Of a DNA stretch of 64,000 nucleotides, positions 52,544 to 60,144 are shown piece after piece. The position numbers were made by a program, and so were the translations under genes. Under the pieces are notes generated by a model. It saw only the letters and a program-made list of their open reading frames with translations, made no database searches and had not been told where the DNA came from. Source of the stretch: Hyphomonas sp. (GTDB taxonomy: Bacteria; Pseudomonadota; Alphaproteobacteria; Caulobacterales; Hyphomonadaceae); the NCBI GenBank assembly GCA_013791775.1, contig VMTE01000011.1, positions 1-64,000 on the forward strand, given 5' to 3'. How positions within the stretch are numbered: the stretch's first letter is position 1; every line of letters starts with the position of its first letter.

Positions 52544-52545
52544 GC

Positions 52546-53016
52546 ATGACCGGCGCGCCGCGCATTCTCGTCGATGCCGATGCCTGCCCGGTGAAGGACG
52601 AAATCTACAAGGTCGCCCTGCGCCACGGAGTGGAAGTGATCATCGTCGCCAATTCCTATATCCGCATCCCGGAGCATCCGCTGGTCTCCCGCCGGATCGT
52701 CAGTGACGGGTTTGACGCCGCCGATGACTGGATAGCGGACGCCGCAACGCCGCTGGATGTGGTGGTCACGGCGGACATTCCGCTGGCGGACCGCTGCCTG
52801 AAGGCGGGCGCCCGCGTGCTCGGGCCGACCGGCAGGCCGTTCACCCCGGACTCGATCGGCGGGGCGCTCGCCACCCGCGCCATCATGGCGGACCTGCGCG
52901 TCGGCGTCGCCGGAATCGGCGCGGGCGGGCCGGCGCCGTTTTCCAAAACGGACCGCTCGCGCTTCCTCTCGGCCCTGGATACAGCCGTGGTCGCAGCCCG
53001 GAAGGCGGCAGGGTGA
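52546..53016 (+). CDS. YaiI/YqxD (DUF188) family protein
   Basis: A 156-residue PIN-like protein with the conserved N-terminus [20 protein letters not shown], central [15 protein letters not shown] and [15 protein letters not shown] with acidic residues in PIN-nuclease positions. It is widely conserved, with no proven function, though a nuclease is suspected. It follows the cytochrome gene by 2 bp (TGAGCATG) and could belong to the same transcript, but its broad conservation suggests it is not part of the beta-helix module. Confidence 0.88.
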   Translation: MTGAPRILVDADACPVKDEIYKVALRHGVEVIIVANSYIRIPEHPLVSRRIVSDGFDAADDWIADAATPLDVVVTADIPLADRCLKAGARVLGPTGRPFTPDSIGGALATRAIMADLRVGVAGIGAGGPAPFSKTDRSRFLSALDTAVVAARKAAG

Positions 53017-53063
53017 GCGGCCCCGCACACTTGCCCTTAACGGCCACCATGCTAAGGGCGCCC

Positions 53064-53678
53064 ATGAGCCAGATTACGTTGCACAAGGGGGATCTCCCCA
53101 AAGGTCTCGATTTCGGCGCGGTCGTCGCAGTCGATACCGAGGCGATGGGCCTCAATCCGAACCGGGACTACCTGACGCTGGTACAGCTGTCGTCCGGTGA
53201 CGGTACGGCGCACCTGGTGCAACTGACCCGGGATTTCGACTGCCCGAACCTCAAGGCGCTGATGACCGACCCGAAGGTCGTCAAGCTGTTCCACTTCGCG
53301 CGTTTCGATATCGCCATGATGCGCAAATGGATGGGCATCACGGTGGCGCCGGTCTGGTGCACCAAGATCGCCTCGCGCCTCGCCCGGACCTATACCGACC
53401 GGCACGGCCTGAAGGATGTCGCCCGCGAGATCGCCGGCGTCGATATGTCCAAGGTCCAGCAGAGCTCCGATTGGGGCGCAGCGGCGCTGACCGACGCGCA
53501 GATCCAGTATGCCGCCTCGGACGTGCTCCATCTCCACCGGATCAAGGCGGGCCTGGAAGCCATGCTGGTGCGGGAAGGCCGGCTCGGCCTCGCCGAAGCC
53601 TGTTTCGGCTTCCTGCCGGTGCGCGCCGAACTCGACCTTGCCGGATGGGGCGAGGAAGACATCTTCGCGCACAGCTGA
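53064..53678 (+). CDS. rnd: Ribonuclease D (short, DEDDy exonuclease)
   Basis: A 204-residue 3'-5' exonuclease. The DEDDy residues are Asp24 and Glu26 in AVDTEAMG, Asp in HFARFDIAMM, and Tyr/Asp in YAASDVLHL. It lacks the HRDC domains of E. coli RNase D, as in the short alphaproteobacterial form. The start at 53064 suits the family; an upstream frame is not needed. It heads the rnd-lptC-lptA-lptB-rpoN row common in alphaproteobacteria, 102 bp ahead of lptC. Confidence 0.9.
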   Translation: MSQITLHKGDLPKGLDFGAVVAVDTEAMGLNPNRDYLTLVQLSSGDGTAHLVQLTRDFDCPNLKALMTDPKVVKLFHFARFDIAMMRKWMGITVAPVWCTKIASRLARTYTDRHGLKDVAREIAGVDMSKVQQSSDWGAAALTDAQIQYAASDVLHLHRIKAGLEAMLVREGRLGLAEACFGFLPVRAELDLAGWGEEDIFAHS

Positions 53679-53780
53679 CCGCCGCGCCCGGCCGGTGGGC
53701 CTGCGGCCCGCGCTTTCACTCCGGCGCTATCGCGGTTAAAGCATAGGGTCTGAACGCAGATCAGGATCAGGCCGCCCACC

Positions 53781-54455
53781 ATGGACGCCAGCCTTCACCA
53801 CGACCCCGCCACTCTGTGGGCGCCCAGGCGTCAGCTGACGCTGGCGCAGGCGCGCCGCCGGTCGGAACGTGTGCGCTACCTGCGCTACGCCCTGGTCGGC
53901 GCAGCGGCGGTGTCGGTCGGGCTTTTCCTCGGCTACGTCATCCGCAGCGCGCTGAGTCAGGATGCGCGCCCGCCGGCGGTTCGCGATGACGAAGCCGTCA
54001 CGATGATCAATCCCCGCTTCACCGGGCGCGACGCGGATGGCCAGGTGTTCACAATCACGGCCGACGCGGCCCAGCGCCGGCGCGCCGAAGACGGGGTGGT
54101 CGATCTCGTCAATCCGGTGATGCGCGACGCCAACGGCGCCGAACTGAAGGCCCCGACCGGCTTCTATGACCGGGAGAAGGGCGTACTCGAACTCTACGAG
54201 GACGTGAATATCCGCGACAGCGCCGGGTATACGTTCAACACCAAGGGCGCCCGGCTCATCCTGGGTGAAGACCGTGTGGAGGGACTTTCACCCTTGCAAG
54301 GCAAAGGCCCCCTTGGCGATATCGAGGCGGACTCGTATGAAATTCTCGACGGTGGCAACCGGATTGTCTTTCAGGGCAATGTGCGCACCGTGATCTATCC
54401 TCAACCGGCCGAAGAGCCCGCAACGTCTGAAAGTGAGCAAGATGGCACTCCGTAA
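53781..54455 (+). CDS. lptC: LPS export periplasmic protein LptC
   Basis: A 224-residue bitopic protein with one TM segment at about residues 34-56 (LRYALVGAAAVSVGLFLGYV) and a periplasmic beta-jellyroll (OstA-like). Blocks MINPRFTGRDADGQVFTITA and VMRDANGAELKAPTGFYD are typical of alphaproteobacterial LptC. It bridges the LptBFG ABC transporter and LptA in moving LPS. It overlaps lptA by 14 bp. LptF/G are not in this window. Confidence 0.88.
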   Translation: MDASLHHDPATLWAPRRQLTLAQARRRSERVRYLRYALVGAAAVSVGLFLGYVIRSALSQDARPPAVRDDEAVTMINPRFTGRDADGQVFTITADAAQRRRAEDGVVDLVNPVMRDANGAELKAPTGFYDREKGVLELYEDVNIRDSAGYTFNTKGARLILGEDRVEGLSPLQGKGPLGDIEADSYEILDGGNRIVFQGNVRTVIYPQPAEEPATSESEQDGTP

Positions 54456-54966
54456 AGCCGCCGGCGCAGCCCTTGGACTCGCCCTGATGACCCTTCCGGC
54501 CGCCGCGCAGATCTCCTCGGAGGGCGGGCCGATCTATATCAACTCGGCGCGGACCGAGAGCCTCGAGAACGAGCGCAAGGTGCTGCTGGTCGGCAATGTG
54601 GACATCCAGCAGGGCACCGCGCGCCTGCGCGCCGACACGGTGACGATCCGGTTTACCGGCAAACCGGCCGGTGCCGGCACGTCCAGCATCGTCAGCGGGT
54701 TCGGACAGGTTGAGAATATCGTCGCTGAAGGTAACGTTTACTACGTGACGCCCGAGCTGAAGGCCAAAGGTGACCTCGGCGTTTACGAACTCGCGACCGA
54801 CACGATCACGATGACCGGCAAGGTCGCTCTGATGCGGGACCGCGACGTGGCGGAGGGCCAGACCCTGCGGATGGAGGTCAAGAACCGCCGCACAACCCTT
54901 GAAGGGGGTTCGGGACGTACAAGGATGGTGATCGATCCGTCGAGCCAGCCGGCCGAGAACCCGTGA
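54442..54966 (+). CDS. lptA: LPS transport periplasmic protein LptA
   Basis: A 174-residue secreted protein (signal to about residue 22, LALMTLPAAAQI) with the OstA/LptA beta-jellyroll: YINSARTESLENERKVLLVG, GNVDIQQGTARLRADTVTI and VAEGNVYYVTP. It forms the periplasmic bridge for LPS. It starts inside the end of lptC (ATG 54442; GTG 54433 is an alternative), so the two are translationally coupled. lptB follows after 88 bp. Confidence 0.9.
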   Translation: MALRKAAGAALGLALMTLPAAAQISSEGGPIYINSARTESLENERKVLLVGNVDIQQGTARLRADTVTIRFTGKPAGAGTSSIVSGFGQVENIVAEGNVYYVTPELKAKGDLGVYELATDTITMTGKVALMRDRDVAEGQTLRMEVKNRRTTLEGGSGRTRMVIDPSSQPAENP

Positions 54967-55054
54967 ATTTCAACAGACGGGTGAAGCCGATCTTAAGCAT
55001 GCCGCGTTAAGGCTTGGGAAGGCCGGAAAACGGCCGCGGAAGGATGGACATCGG

Positions 55055-55789
55055 ATGAGCGAAGCGGCCGGAGGCCTGGTGGTTGAGAACCTTGCCAAAT
55101 CATTTGGCAAGCGCCAGGTCGTGCGCGACGTGTCCCTGTCCCTCGGCCGCGGCGAAATTGTCGGCCTGCTCGGACCCAACGGGGCCGGCAAGACCACCTG
55201 TTTCTACATGATCATGGGACTGATCGGGGCCGATTCCGGCTCGATCTCCATCGACGGCGAAGACGTCACGCGCCTGCCGATGTACCAGCGCGCCCGTCTG
55301 GGCGTCGGGTATCTGCCCCAGGAGGCCTCGATCTTCCGGGGCATGAGTGTAGAGGAAAATGTCATGGCGGTTGCGGAACTGGTCGAGAAAGACCGCTCCG
55401 CCTGCCAGGCCCAGGTCGACAGCCTGCTCAGTGAACTGCACGTGGAACATCTCCGCAAGCAGCCGGCCACCTCCCTGTCGGGCGGTGAACGGCGGCGGGT
55501 GGAGATTGCGCGCGCACTCGCATCTCGTCCGAGCTTCATGCTACTGGACGAACCGTTCACCGGTATCGACCCGCTGGCCATCTCCGACATTTCCGACCTT
55601 GTCCGCTTCCTTAAGCAGCGCGGCCTCGGCGTTCTCATCACGGACCACCAGGTCCGCGAGACGCTGCAGATCGTGGACCGGGCCTATGTGATGTATGATG
55701 GCGCTGTCCTCTTTGACGGCACGCCGGAAGACGTGTTGCGCAATGATGACGTCCGCAGGGTCTATCTGGGTGAGCAGTTCGCCGCTTGA
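55055..55789 (+). CDS. lptB: LPS export ABC transporter ATP-binding protein LptB
   Basis: A 244-residue ABC ATPase that powers LPS extraction. Walker A is GPNGAGKTT (residues 40-48), the signature LSGGERRRVEIARAL, Walker B FMLLDEPFTGIDPLA, and the Q-loop is in LPQEASIFRGMSVEEN. The GIDP and the C-terminal DVRRVYLGEQF end are LptB hallmarks. rpoN follows 18 bp later. Confidence 0.95.
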   Translation: MSEAAGGLVVENLAKSFGKRQVVRDVSLSLGRGEIVGLLGPNGAGKTTCFYMIMGLIGADSGSISIDGEDVTRLPMYQRARLGVGYLPQEASIFRGMSVEENVMAVAELVEKDRSACQAQVDSLLSELHVEHLRKQPATSLSGGERRRVEIARALASRPSFMLLDEPFTGIDPLAISDISDLVRFLKQRGLGVLITDHQVRETLQIVDRAYVMYDGAVLFDGTPEDVLRNDDVRRVYLGEQFAA

Positions 55790-55807
55790 TCTCAGGGGGC
55801 GCGGCCG

Positions 55808-57301
55808 ATGGCCATGAAACATTCACTCGATATGCGCCAGGGCCAGTCCCTGGTGATGACGCCGCAGCTGCAGCAGGCGATCAAACTCCTTCAGCTTTCG
55901 AACCAGGAACTCGCCGAATTCGTCGAAGCCGAGCTTGAGCGCAATCCGCTGCTCGTCAAGATCGAGGACGACAGCGCGCCCGCTGCGGATGCGGCTGAGC
56001 CCAAGGGCCGCGAAGAGCTTTCGCTGGATGACCGTTCGGGGCAGGGGGAAGCCCGCGAACAGCTCGATGCACCGGGCGAAGATGTCTATGAGCCGGGCAC
56101 CGGATCGGACGCAGCCCAGCCGGTGAGCGCCACGGGCCCGTCCGCCACGACCGACTGGTCGACCGCCGGAAGTGGTCAGGCCTCGGATGATTTCGACTAT
56201 ACCGCCAACCTCTCCAGCGATGTGACGCTGGCCGAGCACCTGCATATGCAGCTGAACTTTGCCGGCCTGTCGGACGCGGACCGGCTGATCGCCGCGCGCC
56301 TGATCGACGAGACCGACGAGACCGGGTACCTGCGCGCCCCGCTCGATGAAGTGGCGAAATCGCTCGGCGCCGATATCGCCAATGTCGAAGCCGTGCTGGC
56401 CGTCTGCCAGGGCTTTGACCCGACCGGCGTGATGGCGCGCTCGGTCCCGGAATGCCTCGGCCTGCAGCTCAGGGAGCGCGGCCGTCTCGATCCCGCGATG
56501 CAGGCGATGCTCGACAACCTGCACCTGGTCGCCAAGCATGACATCAAGACGCTGATGGACGTCTGCGGCGTGGACAAGGCCGACATCCAGGACATGCTGC
56601 TGGAACTGCGCCAGCTGTCGCCGAAGCCGGGCGCCGGATTCTCCAGCGACACGACCGTGGCCGTGGCGCCGGATGTCTATGTCCGTGAACTGCCGAACGG
56701 CATGTATGCCGTGGAACTCAATTCCGACACGCTGCCGCGCGTGCTGATGGACAAGGCTTATTACGCCGAAGTCACGGCGCTGCCGATGCGCGACAAGGAA
56801 AAGGAATTCATCTCCGAATGTGCGGCATCGGCGACCTGGCTGATCAAGTCGCTCGACCAGCGCGCGCGCACGATCCTGAAGGTGGCGAGCGAGATCGTCC
56901 GCCAGCAGGACGGCTTCTTCGCGCACGGTGTCGCGCACCTGCGCCCTCTCAATCTGAAACAGGTGGCCGACGCGATCGAGATGCACGAATCGACGGTCAG
57001 CCGCGTGACCACCAACAAGTACATGTCGACCCCGCGCGGCCTGCTCGAGCTGAAATACTTCTTCTCGGCGTCCATTCCGGCGACCGGCGGCGGCGAGGCA
57101 CACTCGGCCGAAGCCGTCCGTCACCGGATCAAGCAGCTGATCGAGGACGAAGCCTCGGACGATGTGCTGTCGGACGACCAGATCGTCGAGATCCTGACCG
57201 GTTTCGGCATCGACATCGCCCGCCGCACGGTGGCGAAGTACCGCGAAAGCCTGAACATCCCGTCGAGCGTCCAGCGCCGCCGGATGGGCAAGACGGGGTA
57301 G
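55808..57301 (+). CDS. rpoN: RNA polymerase sigma-54 factor
   Basis: A 497-residue sigma-54 factor needed for enhancer-dependent promoters. The N-terminal glutamine-rich region I is LVMTPQLQQAIKLLQLSNQE; an acidic region II with many Asp and Glu follows, and the RpoN box ARRTVAKYRE (residues 471-480) lies near the C-terminus ahead of a basic tail. Its place after lptB is the usual one. The family's typical downstream neighbours (hpf and ptsN) are absent here. Confidence 0.95.
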   Translation: MAMKHSLDMRQGQSLVMTPQLQQAIKLLQLSNQELAEFVEAELERNPLLVKIEDDSAPAADAAEPKGREELSLDDRSGQGEAREQLDAPGEDVYEPGTGSDAAQPVSATGPSATTDWSTAGSGQASDDFDYTANLSSDVTLAEHLHMQLNFAGLSDADRLIAARLIDETDETGYLRAPLDEVAKSLGADIANVEAVLAVCQGFDPTGVMARSVPECLGLQLRERGRLDPAMQAMLDNLHLVAKHDIKTLMDVCGVDKADIQDMLLELRQLSPKPGAGFSSDTTVAVAPDVYVRELPNGMYAVELNSDTLPRVLMDKAYYAEVTALPMRDKEKEFISECAASATWLIKSLDQRARTILKVASEIVRQQDGFFAHGVAHLRPLNLKQVADAIEMHESTVSRVTTNKYMSTPRGLLELKYFFSASIPATGGGEAHSAEAVRHRIKQLIEDEASDDVLSDDQIVEILTGFGIDIARRTVAKYRESLNIPSSVQRRRMGKTG

Positions 57302-57746
57302 TATCTCCCCAAAACTCAACACTCGGACAGGGACTCCTCTTCCGGTGATTGCGCCGTTCGGGTCTTGAGGATGGGCGGTGCCCATGGATGCGGAAACTGA
57401 AGTGTAGACGGTAGGGTATGACAGTCCGGTGTCCCCGTGGCCACGGAGCACGTTTATCCCATCCGCTTCCAACGCTGACGAAACCGTTCACCTCCTCGGC
57501 CTCACGCATGGGGGAAGAACAACCTGGGTGCAGACCCTGCCGGCTTCGTTTCCTGTGAAAGTCTCACCCGTCTTGTCATCCTGGCGAGCACCGGGACCCG
57601 GAAACCCCTGTAGCGCTTGAGATTCTGGGTCCCGGCGTTCGTGGCAGGTATCCAGACGACGAGAGAAAGTTTCCATCCATTCTGGACCCCTGGCTTGCGC
57701 AGGGGTCTTCGGTGAGGGGCGCGCAGGGGTCTTCGGAGCGGAAAAG
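57302..57746. other. Intergenic region after rpoN, degenerate palindromic sequence
   Basis: This 445-bp stretch has no convincing gene. It holds a decayed relative of the nested palindrome seen at 6860 (about 57575-57660, with CCGGGACCCGG and CTGGGTCCCGG) and a 16-bp direct repeat (57697-57736). I see no terminator with a T-tract after rpoN and no tRNA or other RNA gene. Confidence 0.55.
57697..57736. repeat. 16-bp direct repeat
   Basis: GCGCAGGGGTCTTCGG occurs at 57697-57712 and again at 57721-57736, with a 24-bp period. It lies just past the ribokinase stop and could be a slippage duplication. Confidence 0.6.
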
Positions 57747-58589
57747 TCAGCCGCGCAGCAAGGCTTCGACCTCTGCCCGTGTGGGCAGGCTTGGTTGGGC
57801 GCCGGGCTTGGTGCAGGCGGCGGCGCCGGCGGCGACCGCGAAGGTGAGCGCTTCGGCGTCCGGCATGCCCTCGATCAGCGCCGTGGTGAGCGCCGCGAAA
57901 AAAGTGTCGCCGGCGCCGACCGTATCGACGACGCGGATCTTCGGCGGTTTGGCCGCGGCGATCTTCTTGCCGCCGAGCCAGAGTTCGGCGCCTTCGCTGC
58001 CGAGCGAGACCGCGACGCGGCGGCCCGGGGCATGTAGTGCGGCGCCGTAGAAGGCGGCTTCGGTTTCGTTGACGACAAGGAGACCGGCTTCGGCGAGCAG
58101 CGCGTCCGGCACCGGCAGGGCGGGGGCGAGGTTGAGCGCGACGAGGCCGGTGGCTTTCCTTGCGGCGGCAAGGAGGACCGGGACCGGCACCTCGAGGACC
58201 CCCATCATGTTGCCGATCACTTCGTCCTCGACATCGCCGGGCGTCAGGGCATTGTTCGCCCCCGGACAAACGACGATCAGGTTCTCGCCTTCTGGCGACA
58301 CCGCGATCAGGGCTACGCCGGTGGTCTCGCCGTTCAGGGACCGGGTTGCGGACAGATCGACCCCGCCGGCGCGCAGGAGCTTCAGGGCTTCCTCCGCCAT
58401 GTCGTCATCGCCGACGGCGGCGACGAGACGGACCCTCTGGCCGAGGCGCGCGGCGGCGAGCGCCTGGTTGGCGCCCTTGCCGCCCGGATAGCGCGCGAGG
58501 CGGGCGCCGGTGACGGTTTCGCCCGGATGCGGCAGGGGCGCGCCGGAGGCGACGAGGTCGAGATTGACGGAGCCGATGACGGTGATCAT
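57747..58589 (-). CDS. rbsK: Ribokinase (PfkB family)
   Basis: A 280-residue sugar kinase that phosphorylates ribose to ribose 5-phosphate. It has the N-terminal PGGKGANQALAAARLG substrate motif and the C-terminal VVDTVGAGDTFFAAL motif with the catalytic Asp and anion hole. It overlaps the nucleoside hydrolase gene by 4 bp (ATGA), so ribose freed by that enzyme would be its likely substrate. No ribose ABC transporter is present, which supports a salvage role. Confidence 0.9.
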   Translation of the reverse strand: MITVIGSVNLDLVASGAPLPHPGETVTGARLARYPGGKGANQALAAARLGQRVRLVAAVGDDDMAEEALKLLRAGGVDLSATRSLNGETTGVALIAVSPEGENLIVVCPGANNALTPGDVEDEVIGNMMGVLEVPVPVLLAAARKATGLVALNLAPALPVPDALLAEAGLLVVNETEAAFYGAALHAPGRRVAVSLGSEGAELWLGGKKIAAAKPPKIRVVDTVGAGDTFFAALTTALIEGMPDAEALTFAVAAGAAACTKPGAQPSLPTRAEVEALLRG

Positions 58590-59515
58590 GCGCGCGCTTT
58601 CAGAAGGGATTCGATCAGGCCGAAGAAAGCGTCTGCATCTGCGGCCGTGGCCCAGTGATGCGGACCGCGCTCCGTATCCATCACTTTCGTGCGGCCGAAC
58701 TGGGCGCCGGGGCGGGTGACGACGCTGACGCGGCAGGGCCTGGTCTCGAAGATTTCCGGTGCGAGCAGGTAAACAGCCGTGGACGGATCATGCATCGGCG
58801 CCATCTGGCCGTTCTTCCAACGCGCCTCGAGCCTGTTTCCCGCTTCCAGGAGGTCCGCCATCATCCTTGCCTCGGGGCCGGGAACCTTGCGCAGGCTCGC
58901 GAGGCGCGGCGCTTCGGCGCGCACAGTGTGGGTGACATCGAGGCTGAGCACGGTGGTGCGGATGCTTGCATCGAAGACGATGGCGGCGGCGTGCGGATCG
59001 GCAAAGACGTTGAACTCGGCATAGGGCGTGATGTTGCCGCCGATGCGGTCGCCGCCGGCCATGACGACGAGGTGGCCTATGCTGCGGGCAATTTCCGGCG
59101 CCATCACGAGGGCGGCGGCGAGGTTGGTCATCGGGCCGGAGAGGATCACGGTCTGGCTGAGCGGCGGAGCAGCCGAGAGGCGCGCGATCAGTTCACTGAC
59201 GGCATGGCCGGGCGCGAGGGGCGCCTTCGGCTCGAAGATCCCGATGCCCTCGATGCCGCTCTCGCCGTGGAAGTCCTCGGCGGTGACGGGTTTGCGCAGG
59301 ATCGGGCGCGGGCAGCCGGCGTGGACGGGCACATCGGAGCGGCCCATCCGCTCACAGATCATGCGGGCATTGCGGCTGGTGAGGCGCAAGGGGACGTTGC
59401 CGGCGACCGTGGTGATCGCGCGCAGGTCGAGCCTCGGGCTGGCGAAGGCGATCATCAGCATAACGGCATCGTCGATACCTGGATCGCAGTCGATGATCAG
59501 GGGGAGGGGCTTCAT
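58586..59515 (-). CDS. Nucleoside hydrolase
   Basis: A 309-residue hydrolase that splits ribonucleosides into ribose and base. The calcium-binding signature DCDPGIDDA starts at residue 9, followed by the TVAGNVPLRLTSRNA and MAGGDRIGGNITPYAEFNVFADPHAA motifs of the inosine/uridine-preferring family. The base specificity (IunH/RihA-like) cannot be set by eye. It shares 4 bp with both neighbours (ATGA at each junction), so the three genes are tightly coupled. Confidence 0.92.
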   Translation of the reverse strand: MKPLPLIIDCDPGIDDAVMLMIAFASPRLDLRAITTVAGNVPLRLTSRNARMICERMGRSDVPVHAGCPRPILRKPVTAEDFHGESGIEGIGIFEPKAPLAPGHAVSELIARLSAAPPLSQTVILSGPMTNLAAALVMAPEIARSIGHLVVMAGGDRIGGNITPYAEFNVFADPHAAAIVFDASIRTTVLSLDVTHTVRAEAPRLASLRKVPGPEARMMADLLEAGNRLEARWKNGQMAPMHDPSTAVYLLAPEIFETRPCRVSVVTRPGAQFGRTKVMDTERGPHHWATAADADAFFGLIESLLKARA

Positions 59516-60033
59516 CCGCGGGCTCTCAGCTCGGCAATCGCGTGGGTGAACTGGCTGTCCAGCGGCGGGCTCTCCAGCGTCCGGCCGAGCACTTCGAGGG
59601 CCATCTCGGCGGTGATCTTCACTTTCTTGCGGCCATAGAGGCGCGCCACCATGTGGCTCTCCGCGCAGACCGTGCCTTTGGAGACGAACTTGTGCTCGAA
59701 GCAGAGGAACGAGCCGTCCCAGCCGGCGAGGCGGGTCTGCACTTCGAACTTCTGGGGGAAGCGCAGCATGCGGATGTAGTTGAAGGATTCAAACTGCACG
59801 ATCGGAATCCAGCCGCGCTTGCGGTAAGCCTTCAGGGCGCCGGTGCGGCCCATATAGTTCATCATGCCGAGATCGGTGAAGGACGAGTAGCGCGAATTGG
59901 TCATGTGACCCATCGGGTCCTGGTCGCCCAGCCAGACAGCGGAACGCACGATGTGCAGGTCCATCAGGCCGGTATGCACCTTCGTGAAGAAGGCGGGCAG
60001 GAACACCCGCAGGAATCGGAAAAAGAGATTCAT
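59512..60033 (-). CDS. Thioesterase-like protein (THEM6/4HBT type)
   Basis: A 173-residue hot-dog-fold protein resembling THEM6 acyl-CoA thioesterases. It has an N-terminal hydrophobic stretch (MNLFFRFLRVFLPAF), WLGDQDPMGHMTNSRYSSFTDLG with the catalytic-type Asp, and RKRGWIPIVQFESFNYIRML. The expected substrate is a fatty-acyl-CoA. Its gene overlaps that of the nucleoside hydrolase, which has no obvious metabolic link to it; it may simply be the first gene of the operon. Confidence 0.8.
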   Translation of the reverse strand: MNLFFRFLRVFLPAFFTKVHTGLMDLHIVRSAVWLGDQDPMGHMTNSRYSSFTDLGMMNYMGRTGALKAYRKRGWIPIVQFESFNYIRMLRFPQKFEVQTRLAGWDGSFLCFEHKFVSKGTVCAESHMVARLYGRKKVKITAEMALEVLGRTLESPPLDSQFTHAIAELRARG

Positions 60034-60144
60034 GTCTGGCCCGGACGTTTCCTCAAGGTTTTTTTATCGCCCAAATCTATGCGAAGCCTGAAGACGCGTT
60101 TCAAGCGTCCTGGCGCAGACGGTAACCTTACCTGTGGAGCGGCG

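Noticed and set aside
57429-57676. Short frames on both strands in the gap after rpoN
   Set aside because: They have no ribosome sites, cover the degenerate palindrome and lack codon bias. They are treated as non-coding.
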